From positions 12,287 through 76,286 of the forward strand of contig JBLHRR010000008.1 of assembly GCA_047626155.1 (NCBI GenBank): a DNA stretch of 64,000 nucleotides, written 5' to 3'. Positions 45,914 through 54,438 of this stretch are shown piece by piece. The translations under genes were made by a program, and so were the position numbers. The DNA comes from CALGLS01 sp047626155 (GTDB taxonomy: Bacteria > Bacteroidota > Bacteroidia > Chitinophagales > Saprospiraceae). Each line of letters opens with the position of its first letter. Position 1 is the first letter of the stretch. The notes under the pieces were generated by a model. The model saw only the letters and a list, made by a program, of their open reading frames with translations, was not told the DNA's origin and searched no databases.

Positions 45914-47224
45914 CTACACTCGCTTTATATTCGCTCCTAAAGCATTTAATCTTTTATCAATAAATTGATAGCCTCGATCAATTTGATGAATATTTTTGAT
46001 GACGGATTTTCCTTTAGCGGAAAGTGCTGCTATAAGTAAAGCAACTCCCGCTCGGATATCGGGTGAAGTCATCTCAATACCCCTTAGTTGTTGGCTTCTG
46101 TTTAAGCCAATAACCGTAGCTCGGTGCGGATCACAAAGAATGATTTGTGCCCCCATGTCAATCAACTTATCCACGAAAAACAACCGGCTTTCAAACATTT
46201 TTTGATGAATCAAAACAGAGCCTTTTGCCTGCGTTGCAATCACTAACATAATACTCATAAGGTCAGGTGTAAATCCAGGCCAAGGTGAATCATAAATGGT
46301 GAGAATAGAACCATCAATGAAATTTTGAACTTTGTAAGACTTTTGTGGAGGAACATGAATGTCATCTCCTTTGATGTTCAATTTGATACCCATTCGTTTG
46401 AAAACAGGTAGTGTATTACCAAGCTGATCAACAGCACAATTTTTTATGGTGATGTCGGATTGCGTCATCGCAGCTAGGCCGATGAAGCTGCCAATTTCAA
46501 TAAAATCAGGTAAGATGCGATGCTTTGTTCCTCCTAGTCGTTCAATTCCTTCTATGGTTAATAAGTTGGAACCGATGCCAGAAATCTGAGCGCCCATGTC
46601 ATTCAACATTCTGCAAAGTTGCTGCAAATAAGGCTCACAGGCCGCATTGTAAATCTGGGTCGTTCCCTTTGACAAAGTCGCAGCCATAACAATGTTAGCC
46701 GTCCCGGTAACGGAAATTTCATCCATCAGGATGTGCGTACCTTTTAGCTTTTTTGCTTCTAAAAAATAATTGCCCTGGTCGTCATAACGGAAACGAGCCC
46801 CTAGTTTTTGAAAACCGAGGAAGTGGGTGTCTAATCGGCGCCGCCCGATTTTATCTCCTCCAGGTTTGGGGAGGTAAGCTCTGCCAAAACGAGCCAATAG
46901 TGGACCAATTAACATTACCGAACCTCTGATCTTTTTGGCATCTGCCTGAAAAGTAGGGCTGGTGAAAAAATCCAGATCAATCGCATCGGACTGAAAACTA
47001 TAAGTGTCTTTGTTGATTTTACGAGTCTTTACTTTTAAGCCTTTCAGTAAACTGATCAGACGTTGCACATCTAGAATGTCTGGGACATTGGAAATGGTCA
47101 TCTTCTCGTCGGTCAATAATACAGCACAAAGAATTTGTAATGCTTCATTCTTAGCCCCTTGAGGCGTAATCTCTCCGGATAGTTTTTGGCCTCCTATTAC
47201 TTCAAAAGTGTCTTTTTTGGACAT
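45914..47224 (-). CDS. murA: UDP-N-acetylglucosamine 1-carboxyvinyltransferase MurA (Cys-to-Asp variant)
   Basis: A 436-residue enzyme for the first committed step of peptidoglycan synthesis, with the same fold as AroA. N-terminal GAKNEALQILCA (23-34) is the substrate-binding segment. The active-site loop reads LPKPGGDKIGRRRLDTHF: the usual cysteine of PGGC is aspartate (D124). This substitution, known in Mycobacterium, Chlamydia and Borrelia, prevents covalent modification by fosfomycin, so resistance is expected. The C-terminal region LRGIEMTSPDIRAGVALLIAAL is complete. ATG start. Confidence 0.95.
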   Translation of the reverse strand: MSKKDTFEVIGGQKLSGEITPQGAKNEALQILCAVLLTDEKMTISNVPDILDVQRLISLLKGLKVKTRKINKDTYSFQSDAIDLDFFTSPTFQADAKKIRGSVMLIGPLLARFGRAYLPKPGGDKIGRRRLDTHFLGFQKLGARFRYDDQGNYFLEAKKLKGTHILMDEISVTGTANIVMAATLSKGTTQIYNAACEPYLQQLCRMLNDMGAQISGIGSNLLTIEGIERLGGTKHRILPDFIEIGSFIGLAAMTQSDITIKNCAVDQLGNTLPVFKRMGIKLNIKGDDIHVPPQKSYKVQNFIDGSILTIYDSPWPGFTPDLMSIMLVIATQAKGSVLIHQKMFESRLFFVDKLIDMGAQIILCDPHRATVIGLNRSQQLRGIEMTSPDIRAGVALLIAALSAKGKSVIKNIHQIDRGYQFIDKRLNALGANIKRV

Positions 47225-47425
47225 AGTTATTTGTTGTGGTTCTTTGATGAATTCCGTGTTTTATACTTCCTCAAAAAGATTCTCAATACCCCCTTCGTTG
47301 CTCTACGGTCGTTTTCAGTAGCATCTTATTGAGGAACCACGTTATTTGTCAAAAAAGGTTTATTGTTTGCTATTGTTTCTTCTAATAGTTCGATCGGCAC
47401 TAAGGTACGGAAGATCTGGAAATAG

Positions 47426-47462
47426 AAAAGCCGGTTGGAATAAATGATTCCAACCGGCTTTT
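47426..47462 (-). terminator. Terminator of the DUF4270-glmS-DUF4290 transcript
   Basis: A perfect 16-bp stem AAAAGCCGGTTGGAAT / ATTCCAACCGGCTTTT with a 5-base loop. It lies 29 bases beyond the DUF4290 stop. Confidence 0.88.
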
Positions 47463-47490
47463 AAAGAAACATAAATAAGGTATCAAAAAA

Positions 47491-48177
47491 TTATTTCCTT
47501 CTATGTTGTTGTTTACCACCATGCCCATTTCGAGAATGCTTTGACCCTTTCGGAGGCCCATTCTTTTTATGGGGACGCTTGTTCTTATGGTGGGAATTGT
47601 TATTGTTATTATTGTTACTCAAGCCATCAAGAAAAACCCCATCTTCAACTTGTAGGTCTCCATTGGATAATTTTTGCAGATCTCCTTTGATGACTTCATC
47701 ACTTACATAATGATCTTTATTCCAGGTTCTATAAGCCAATTTCATGTAAGATGCAATGGCATTAACGAATCCTGTTTTCTTTGAACCATCTTCCATCGCG
47801 ATGGCTTTTTCCGTTAACTTTTGAACATTGTATCCATAGTGACGGTATCTTGTATCGTTATGAGGATATGCAATTTGGTCGGGCTTCTTTCGAGCACCTT
47901 CTCTAGTAGGAATATCGCCAACATCAGGTGTAACATCAATGTCGTAATTCGCAATGTGGAAAACATGTCCCCAGAGCTTATCCTTGTACTCATCAATGCT
48001 TCTATTTTGTGGGTTCATCTGGTGCATAAGCAGAATCACTTTTTGAATAAAAGCCTGTCGCATATCTCTATTCTCGATGGTCTTTGCATGTTGGATCAGC
48101 AATTGAACGTTTCTGCCATATTCTGGTAGAATCAGCTCCTCTTTTGCTGAATTATACTCCATGTGGTAGTTTTGCAT
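47491..48177 (-). CDS. DUF4290 domain-containing protein
   Basis: A 228-residue protein. Residues about 6-180 carry the DUF4290 signature, a Bacteroidota-only domain (LPEYGRNVQLLIQHAK, IANYDIDVTPDVG, YPHNDTRYRHYGYNVQKL). The function is unknown. The C-terminal tail (about 185-228) is disordered, with seven consecutive Asn followed by His/Lys/Arg-rich sequence (KKNGPPKGSKHSRNGHGGK), suggesting nucleic acid or metal binding. It starts 18 bases after glmS, so it is probably co-transcribed; the neighbour murA is a separate unit past a terminator. Confidence 0.88.
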   Translation of the reverse strand: MQNYHMEYNSAKEELILPEYGRNVQLLIQHAKTIENRDMRQAFIQKVILLMHQMNPQNRSIDEYKDKLWGHVFHIANYDIDVTPDVGDIPTREGARKKPDQIAYPHNDTRYRHYGYNVQKLTEKAIAMEDGSKKTGFVNAIASYMKLAYRTWNKDHYVSDEVIKGDLQKLSNGDLQVEDGVFLDGLSNNNNNNNSHHKNKRPHKKNGPPKGSKHSRNGHGGKQQHRRK

Positions 48178-48194
48178 AATATAGGTTTTGAATG

Positions 48195-50036
48195 TTATTC
48201 TACAGTAACCGATTTAGCCAGATTTCTAGGTTGATCCACATTACATCCTCTCATCAAAGCGATGTGGTAAGAAAGCAATTGTAGAGGAATCGAAGAAAGT
48301 AATGGAGTTAGAGGTTCATCCGTTTCAGGAATTACGATAGTGTAATCTGCAATCTTGCGAATTTCAGTATCTGATTCTCCAACAATAGCAATAACAATTC
48401 CTTTTCTGGCTTTCACCTCCTGAACGTTACTGACTATTTTGTCATAAGAACTCTTATTAGTGGCAATAACCACCACTGGCATATTCTCATCAATTAAAGC
48501 GATAGGACCATGCTTCATCTCCGCGGCAGGGTAGCCTTCAGCATGGATGTAAGAAATTTCTTTTAGCTTTAATGCACCTTCCAGTGCTATAGGGAAGTTG
48601 TAACCGCGGCCAAGATACAGCGCATTATTCGCATCTTTTATCTTACCAGCAATATATTTTATCTGATCCGATGATTTTTCTAGTATTTGTTCAATTTTAC
48701 CAGGAATGGCTTCTAACTCTTCCAATAATTGAATGTAATATGATTTAGGAATGGTCCCCCTCTTATATCCAAGGTACAACGCCATTAGCGTTAGCAAGGT
48801 AACTTGGCCAGTGAATGCTTTGGTGGAGGCTACTCCAATCTCTGGCCCTACGTGGATATAGGAACCAGCATCTGTTATTCTGGAGATAGAAGAACCGACT
48901 GAGTTTACAATACCGTATAACAAAGCCCCTTTCTCTTTAGCCAATTCTAAAGCAGCTAAAGTGTCGGCGGTTTCTCCTGATTGAGAAAGTGCGATGACCA
49001 CATCGTCTGAATTGATGATCGGATTACGATAGCGCAATTCAGATGCGTACTCTACTTCCACAGGGATTCTGGCTAGCTCTTCAAAGAGGTATTCTCCAAT
49101 CAAGGCGGCATGCCATGAAGTACCACAGGCCGCAATGATGAACCGATTGGCTTTAGAGATGCGCTCAGAAACTTCTTCTATGCCGCCCAATTTGACCCAT
49201 TGTTCCGCAGCACTAATTCTTCCACGCATGGTCTCTGCTACCGTACGTGGTTGTTCATAAATTTCTTTCAGCATGAAATGCTCATAATCTCCTTTTTCCA
49301 TTTCCTCGATCTGCATATCCAAATGCTGAATATATGGTGTCTGAATTTCGTTTCCGATATTTTTGATTTTCAACTCAGAACCTCTAGTGACTACTGCAAT
49401 CTCCTGGTCATTCAGGTAAACAACATTCTTTGTATATTCTGCGAGTGGCGTTGCATCAGAAGCAATAAAAAATTCTTCATTTCCAATTCCGATAACTAAT
49501 GGACTTCCTTTCCGGGCAGCAACCAACTTGTCGGAATCATCTTTATCCATAACAACAATCGCATAGGCTCCTACCACCTTAGTAAGAGCAATACGTACTG
49601 CTTCTTCCAGGCTTAGATTTCCATTTTTTTTCAATTTTCCAATAAGATGAATTAAAACCTCTGTATCTGTTTCGCTGGAAAAGACATGACCATCTTTGAT
49701 TAAGGCCTCTTTGAGGACTGCATAGTTTTCAATAATTCCATTATGAATAAGAACTAAGTCGCCTGTATTGGAGGTGTGTGGATGCGCATTGATGTCATCA
49801 GGCTTACCGTGAGTCGCCCACCTTGTGTGTCCTATGCCAATGGTTCCTTCCAGATTCTTGTCTCGTGAAAAGTTGATCAAATCCTGAACCTTTCCTTTGC
49901 ATTTGTAAACCTGTAATTTTCCATTTTTAATGGCAATCCCTGCACTATCATAGCCTCTGTATTCTAGCCTTTTCAGTCCGTTTATCAGGATAGGATAGGC
50001 CTGTTTTTTTCCGATATAAGCGACAATTCCACACAT
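48195..50036 (-). CDS. glmS: Glutamine--fructose-6-phosphate aminotransferase (isomerizing)
   Basis: A 613-residue enzyme that makes glucosamine-6-phosphate for the cell wall. The N-terminal glutaminase domain starts MCGIVAYIG with nucleophile C2; two SIS sugar-isomerase domains follow (about 290-430 and 460-600), ending in NLAKSVTVE. Length and motifs such as CGTSWHAALIGEY, SQSGETADTLAAL and AEMKHGPIALID are normal. There is no glmS ribozyme-like leader; the gene starts 46 bases after the DUF4270 stop. Confidence 0.97.
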   Translation of the reverse strand: MCGIVAYIGKKQAYPILINGLKRLEYRGYDSAGIAIKNGKLQVYKCKGKVQDLINFSRDKNLEGTIGIGHTRWATHGKPDDINAHPHTSNTGDLVLIHNGIIENYAVLKEALIKDGHVFSSETDTEVLIHLIGKLKKNGNLSLEEAVRIALTKVVGAYAIVVMDKDDSDKLVAARKGSPLVIGIGNEEFFIASDATPLAEYTKNVVYLNDQEIAVVTRGSELKIKNIGNEIQTPYIQHLDMQIEEMEKGDYEHFMLKEIYEQPRTVAETMRGRISAAEQWVKLGGIEEVSERISKANRFIIAACGTSWHAALIGEYLFEELARIPVEVEYASELRYRNPIINSDDVVIALSQSGETADTLAALELAKEKGALLYGIVNSVGSSISRITDAGSYIHVGPEIGVASTKAFTGQVTLLTLMALYLGYKRGTIPKSYYIQLLEELEAIPGKIEQILEKSSDQIKYIAGKIKDANNALYLGRGYNFPIALEGALKLKEISYIHAEGYPAAEMKHGPIALIDENMPVVVIATNKSSYDKIVSNVQEVKARKGIVIAIVGESDTEIRKIADYTIVIPETDEPLTPLLSSIPLQLLSYHIALMRGCNVDQPRNLAKSVTVE

Positions 50037-50082
50037 AGGGTTAATAGTTTTTAGGTGATGTATAATGAGTGATGTGTAATAA

Positions 50083-51492
50083 TTATTCTGGTAGTTTAGT
50101 GTAAACCACGTTTAGCTTGGCGGGGTATTGACTATGGTCCGGGCCATAAATGGTCATTCGGGAAACCTGTTCTGCTTTTGGGAAAATGACTAGATATAAA
50201 GGTTCGTTCTTAATATCCGCGAGATCCTGAAAAACAGCGGAGAGGTTAAAGGTATATTCTCTCAGTGATTCATTTTCTACTACCTGGCCTCCAAATAGGG
50301 TAAGATTACCTCTGCTAATAGCAAAGAGAACATCATCGATAGCTTGATACGTGCCATCTACTGTCCTTGTTGCAACAATGATCTGGAATGGTGTATTCCT
50401 ATCCTCATCCTCTGGGCTGGCAACCGTAATGGTAAGGTCCGCTTTATTAATGATGGTGTTCTTTAAAGCATCTGCATAAGGAATTTCTATTTCTATATTA
50501 GGACCTATTAGCGCTTGAAGGTACAATTGCTCATCGCCGGTAGCAACCTGATCGAAGGCCGCTTCTACTTCTGGTGAAAAATTAGATATAACATTGTTAG
50601 ACTTTGCGACATACGTATCAGATGGAGAATTTGTATAAATAGAATGGCGACGATTAAATATTGTATCCCCTGTTACGGAAGGATAGCTGTAAAAAAAAGT
50701 CATGCCCGCACCTATTGACGTAGCACTAACAAACTGATTCAAATCGAGGGCAACCATCCCTTCGTCAGTTGAATTTACAGACCTTATGTGAAGACCGTTA
50801 AAGAACTCTTGAAGTTTTAGTGTCGTTTGCATAACACTATCAACGTCAATGGACAAATCAGTAAATTCTTCGCCAAAGCTAAGGTCTAATGGTATCCTTA
50901 AGTGGTCGCTTATCTCACTGGTATCTGTTATGCTGGTACCAGTAGATACAATATACTCTGTTGTTAAAATGTATTCAATAGCAGCTGTATCCTCACTCGG
51001 TGTGAAAGTGAGAGAGCCAACAGGGCTAGGATCATAGTTGAAAGTCGTGGTAGTGTAATAGGTCTCCCCTATGTTCATCTCTTCCGTCATACGGTAAACT
51101 TCAAAAGTAAAGACCTCGTCAAGATTACCATAGTAATTGTTGAAGTTGTAAGGAAGGTGTAAGAACACAGAATCAAGTGTGCCTGTAAAAAATTCATCAG
51201 GAGGGGCTGTTCCTACTCTAAATTGTGTGAAAATACTAGCAGACATTTCTCCCATGATTTCATCGTCGTAATTACCACATAGGAAAGTAGAAAAAGCGGT
51301 ATTGATAACTGGTGTGAAAACTTCGAGACTATCATCTTTGATTGTCGTCATCTTAAGGCTGAATGTATCTGTTGCAAATACATCCGCCGATTCCTGTAGT
51401 TCCGATCCGATAGTCGTTGGTTCTGCACAAGAGAATAAAAGCGTTATCACTGTGAATATGAAGATACTTTTAATCGCAAAATAATTTTTCAT
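50083..51492 (-). CDS. DUF4270 family lipoprotein
   Basis: A 469-residue exported lipoprotein (LLFSC, lipidation at C22) with a beta-rich body typical of DUF4270 (STFLCGNYDDEIMGEMSAS near 70-88; ILIGP-like ALIGPNIEIEIPY). The family is confined to Bacteroidota and commonly lies next to glmS and a GT5-like synthase, as here. Function unknown; a role in envelope polysaccharide is guilt by association. It heads the DUF4270-glmS-DUF4290 transcript. Confidence 0.88.
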   Translation of the reverse strand: MKNYFAIKSIFIFTVITLLFSCAEPTTIGSELQESADVFATDTFSLKMTTIKDDSLEVFTPVINTAFSTFLCGNYDDEIMGEMSASIFTQFRVGTAPPDEFFTGTLDSVFLHLPYNFNNYYGNLDEVFTFEVYRMTEEMNIGETYYTTTTFNYDPSPVGSLTFTPSEDTAAIEYILTTEYIVSTGTSITDTSEISDHLRIPLDLSFGEEFTDLSIDVDSVMQTTLKLQEFFNGLHIRSVNSTDEGMVALDLNQFVSATSIGAGMTFFYSYPSVTGDTIFNRRHSIYTNSPSDTYVAKSNNVISNFSPEVEAAFDQVATGDEQLYLQALIGPNIEIEIPYADALKNTIINKADLTITVASPEDEDRNTPFQIIVATRTVDGTYQAIDDVLFAISRGNLTLFGGQVVENESLREYTFNLSAVFQDLADIKNEPLYLVIFPKAEQVSRMTIYGPDHSQYPAKLNVVYTKLPE

Positions 51493-51688
51493 GTTTTTTT
51501 TGATTGTATAATGAGTGAAGAGGTAGCTATTTAAATAATGACATTAAAGTAGATACCATAACCACTTCATGATGTTTTGATTGTAGGAATAGTTGCTTGT
51601 AGTACGGATACTGACCTAGCGGGCTAAATTGAACCTTCCGTGAAAATATAACGCAATTAATCAATGTAAGTATTACACAAAGAATAAT

Positions 51689-51774
51689 TTGACAATCTTT
51701 CATTGTGGAATGCTTAAGCTAAGGTTCTCTACCTGAGTAAGTTAAGCTCTACCTAAAAGCTTCCAGATTGTCAA
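51689..51774. repeat. 86-base imperfect inverted repeat upstream of DUF4270-glmS
   Basis: TTGACAATCT (51689-51698) pairs with AGATTGTCAA (51765-51774). Inside it GGAAtGCTT (51707-51715) pairs with AAGCTTCC (51757-51764) apart from one bulged base, directly stacked on one side. The interior contains two CTCTACCT copies. A run of T follows on the plus strand. Confidence 0.6.
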
Positions 51775-51827
51775 GTTATTTTTTGTTGTTGTTAAGGCGT
51801 TGTTGATAGATGTTTTTATCTGAAATT

Positions 51828-51868
51828 AAAAGAAGGTAAAACAACACTAAGTTGCTTCACCTTCTTTT
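51828..51868 (-). terminator. Terminator of the GT5-like gene
   Basis: AAAAGAAGGT (51828-51837) pairs with ACCTTCTTTT (51859-51868); an inner CAAC/GTTG pairing lies in the loop. It is 28 bases past the stop of the gene. Confidence 0.75.
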
Positions 51869-51896
51869 TTGATACTAAAAGAATTGTATCAGACTT

Positions 51897-52718
51897 TTAT
51901 TCAACTTCCTCTTCCTGCTCCATTAAAGAGTTGAAGAACTCAAGATATGCAGGCATGATGTCTTCACTGATATAATCCAGTTTTGGTACGTCTAGTCCGG
52001 CTAAAATATCAGTAACAGGAGCGCTTATTTTTTCAGAACCCTGAATGATGGCATCTGAGAACTGAACAGCACCTTCATGCAAAGTTGTTACTTTGTCTTG
52101 TTGGTAAGCCGCTAAATCTTCAGGTTCCAGATTGTTAATAGAAGCTTTAGTTAGGAATTCTTCGGTGAAATCTTTTCCAACCTCTTCTCCATAAATAGAG
52201 TAAACTACTTTGGACTGCTGGAATAAAGGTTCCGTTTTATACGCCGTTTTAAGATAGAAAGGAACCAAACTTGTCATCCAGCCGTGGCAGTGAATGATAT
52301 CTGGTGGCCATCCAAATTTCTTAACCGTTTCAATGACGCCTTTGCAGAAGAAAACCATTCGATCTTCATTGTCTTCAAAAGCTTCTCCTTTGTCGTCTTC
52401 AAAGACAGACTTACGTTTGAAGAAGTCGTCATTGTCCAGGAAGTAAACTTGAATTCGTGCTCCAGGTAAAGAAGCAACTTTTATAATTAACGGATAATCG
52501 TCTTCATCGACAATTATGTTCATTCCTGAAAGTCTTACCACTTCATGTAATCGGTGTCTTCTCTCGTTTATAGTCCCATAGCGGGGCATTAGTACTCTGA
52601 TTTCCATCCCCTTTTCCTGAACGTATTGTGGTAATTGTCTTGCAATCTCCGCGATTTCAGAAAGTGCAGTATAAGGCTGCATTTCTTGGGTAATGATCAA
52701 AACTTTCTTCTTATCCAT
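51897..52718 (-). CDS. Glycogen/starch synthase, GT5 N-terminal domain only
   Basis: A 273-residue protein equivalent to the N-terminal Rossmann domain of glycogen synthase (GlgA, GT5): VLIITQEMQPY (a variant of the usual SE-x-x-P-x-x-K-x-GGL loop), DIIHCHGWMTSLVPFYLKT and KVVYSIYGEEVGKDF. The C-terminal GT-B domain that binds the nucleotide sugar is missing, and the ADP-glucose-binding lysine motif KxGGL is not present. Such half-proteins beside DUF4270 and panC recur in Bacteroidota, so it is probably not a fragment, but catalysis is doubtful. The role may be regulatory or glucan binding. Confidence 0.85.
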   Translation of the reverse strand: MDKKKVLIITQEMQPYTALSEIAEIARQLPQYVQEKGMEIRVLMPRYGTINERRHRLHEVVRLSGMNIIVDEDDYPLIIKVASLPGARIQVYFLDNDDFFKRKSVFEDDKGEAFEDNEDRMVFFCKGVIETVKKFGWPPDIIHCHGWMTSLVPFYLKTAYKTEPLFQQSKVVYSIYGEEVGKDFTEEFLTKASINNLEPEDLAAYQQDKVTTLHEGAVQFSDAIIQGSEKISAPVTDILAGLDVPKLDYISEDIMPAYLEFFNSLMEQEEEVE

Positions 52719-52777
52719 ATTCGCAACAGTATTTTATGTAATGATGTTTTGTATTTCATCTTCAATGAACAACACTG

Positions 52778-52785
52778 CAAAGTTA
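52778..52785 (-). promoter_or_regulatory. -7 element of the GT5-like gene
   Basis: On the minus strand TAACTTTG matches TAnnTTTG exactly, about 60 bases before the ATG. No -33 TTTG at 19 bases was seen. Confidence 0.45.
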
Positions 52786-52983
52786 GCAAAAATCCCAGAC
52801 TTTACCGTATTATACAGCCCCTTTGTCTGTTAGGACTCTTAATAAAAACCACTATATTCGCTCGCTTTTACACAGAAAATATCTAATTTTTTGCATCGTT
52901 TAGCAGAAACCAGTATTTCAAGGGAAAAGTATTCCGTAAAACAGCTGTTATTCAGGTTTTAATGCATGTAAAATTAAACTAAG

Positions 52984-53850
52984 ATGATTTTATTTAAAAA
53001 AGAGAAAGACCTTAAAGCCTTTTTCAAACGTAAGAAATCAGAAGAACCCAATTGTACTTTTGGCTTCGTTCCAACAATGGGTGCCCTTCATCATGGGCAC
53101 CTTTCCTTAATTAAACGTTCTCTTTCTGAAAATAGCTATACGGTCTGTAGTATTTTTGTGAATCCAACGCAGTTTAATGAAAAAACGGACTTAGATAAAT
53201 ATCCCCGAACTATAGAAAATGATATGGCTTTACTGGAAGCGGCTGGGAATAGCATTCTGTTCTGGCCAGTTGCGTCTGAAGTTTATCCACCAGGTTTAAA
53301 GACGAAGCTTTCTATTTCTTTTGAAGGATTGGAAAATGTAATGGAAGGCTATTTCCGCCCGGGGCACTTCGACGGAATGGCTCAGGTAGTCAAAAGGCTT
53401 CTCGATATGGTAGAACCGGATCGCCTATATATGGGACAAAAAGACTTTCAGCAGGTTGCTATCGTTCGCAATATGATTGAGCAATTATCAATTCCCATTG
53501 AACTGGTGATGTGTCCTATTATTCGAGAAAAAGATGGGTTGGCAATGAGTTCACGTAACGTTCGATTGCCTAAAAAACATAGAATCCAGGTGCCCGTTCT
53601 ACATAAAACGCTGAAAGCGGTAGCCCGAAAAATAAAGAAACAAAAAGACATTCAAACGTTGAAAGAATGGGCTACAAAGCAGTTGTCTTTACCTGACATC
53701 AAACTAGAATATTTTGAAATAGCAGATGGACGAACCTTACAGTCCATTTTGGCTGTAAACGAGTCTGATTATATCGTCGCTTGTCTGGCCGTATGGATTG
53801 GAGAAGTTAGACTAATTGATAATATGGTTCTAGTTGAAGCGAAAAATTAA
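52984..53850 (+). CDS. panC: Pantothenate synthetase
   Basis: A 288-residue enzyme that joins pantoate and beta-alanine with ATP. Motifs: PTMGALHHGHLSLI (about 29-42, the HIGH-type site), NPTQFNEKTDLDKYPRT, GHFDGMAQVVKRL and MGQKDFQQVAIVRNM, and the REKDGLAMSSRNVRL loop (KMSKS equivalent). ATG start with the family sequence close behind. It is followed by panD after 61 bases. Confidence 0.96.
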   Translation: MILFKKEKDLKAFFKRKKSEEPNCTFGFVPTMGALHHGHLSLIKRSLSENSYTVCSIFVNPTQFNEKTDLDKYPRTIENDMALLEAAGNSILFWPVASEVYPPGLKTKLSISFEGLENVMEGYFRPGHFDGMAQVVKRLLDMVEPDRLYMGQKDFQQVAIVRNMIEQLSIPIELVMCPIIREKDGLAMSSRNVRLPKKHRIQVPVLHKTLKAVARKIKKQKDIQTLKEWATKQLSLPDIKLEYFEIADGRTLQSILAVNESDYIVACLAVWIGEVRLIDNMVLVEAKN

Positions 53851-53899
53851 TGCTGGATTTGTAATGAAATGATATCCGGCATAGGGTTCTAAAATTTTA

Positions 53900-53907
53900 T
53901 ACTTTTG
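53900..53907 (+). promoter_or_regulatory. -7 element just before panD
   Basis: TACTTTTG matches TAnnTTTG and ends four bases before the panD ATG. If used, the transcript would be leaderless or nearly so; a -33 element is not obvious. Confidence 0.4.
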
Positions 53908-53911
53908 CATT

Positions 53912-54259
53912 ATGTTAATACAAAGATTCAAATCAAAAATACATCGGGCTATTGTAACGCAAGCCGATCTTAATTACATGGGAAGCATCACTATTGATGA
54001 AGACCTAATGGACGCGGCCATATTACAGGAAGGCGAACGGGTGCAAATTGTTAATAATAACAATGGTGCCCGACTCGAAACTTACGTCATTAAAGGCGAA
54101 CGTGGGTCTGGTGTTATTTGCCTTAATGGAGCTGCCGCTCGAAAAGTAGCAGTTGGAGATATCGTCATCATCATCAGCTATGGTTTTATGGACTTAGAGG
54201 AAGCTAAAAAATACAAACCAGCTTTGGTATTCCCTGATGAAAATAATCTTTTGTCATAA
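53912..54259 (+). CDS. panD: Aspartate 1-decarboxylase
   Basis: A 115-residue pyruvoyl-dependent enzyme making beta-alanine for pantothenate. The self-cleavage site G24-S25 lies in NYMGSITID, with Y22 before it; NGAAARKVAVGDIVIIISYG carries the remaining active-site residues. The proenzyme length is normal. The TAA stop is followed in frame by 16 more codons (IPLTKAAAKPKAKKEK) before a TGA, perhaps a former or readthrough tail. panC lies directly upstream. Confidence 0.96.
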   Translation: MLIQRFKSKIHRAIVTQADLNYMGSITIDEDLMDAAILQEGERVQIVNNNNGARLETYVIKGERGSGVICLNGAAARKVAVGDIVIIISYGFMDLEEAKKYKPALVFPDENNLLS

Positions 54260-54364
54260 ATCCCGCTTACTAAAGCTGCCGCTAAACCTAAGGCGAAAAA
54301 GGAGAAATGAGATGAATTTGAAAACGGTTAATTGATTCTCTAATTGGATAATAATCAATAGGTG

Positions 54365-54413
54365 TGACATTAAAAAGCCGGGCTAACTTAGTTAGCCCGG
54401 CTTTTTAATGTCA
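54365..54413. terminator. Bidirectional terminator between panD and the TlpA-like gene
   Basis: A perfect 23-bp stem with a 3-base loop (TTA), with core GCCGGGCTAAC / GTTAGCCCGGC flanked by A-run and T-run. It lies between convergent genes. Confidence 0.95.
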
Positions 54414-54438
54414 TTTTTTTATAGAAAGAATTAGGCGA

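Larger units (their letters stand above)
51493..51896. other. Intergenic region with a structured inverted repeat
   Basis: Holds the terminator of the GT5-like gene (51828-51868) and a long imperfect hairpin (51689-51774) upstream of the DUF4270-glmS unit. A CAAAGAAT (minus: ATTCTTTG) near 51678 is one base off a -7 element. No gene seen. Confidence 0.55.

Noticed and set aside
50037..50082. glmS ribozyme
   Set aside because: Only 46 bases separate DUF4270 from glmS, and none of the ribozyme core is present.
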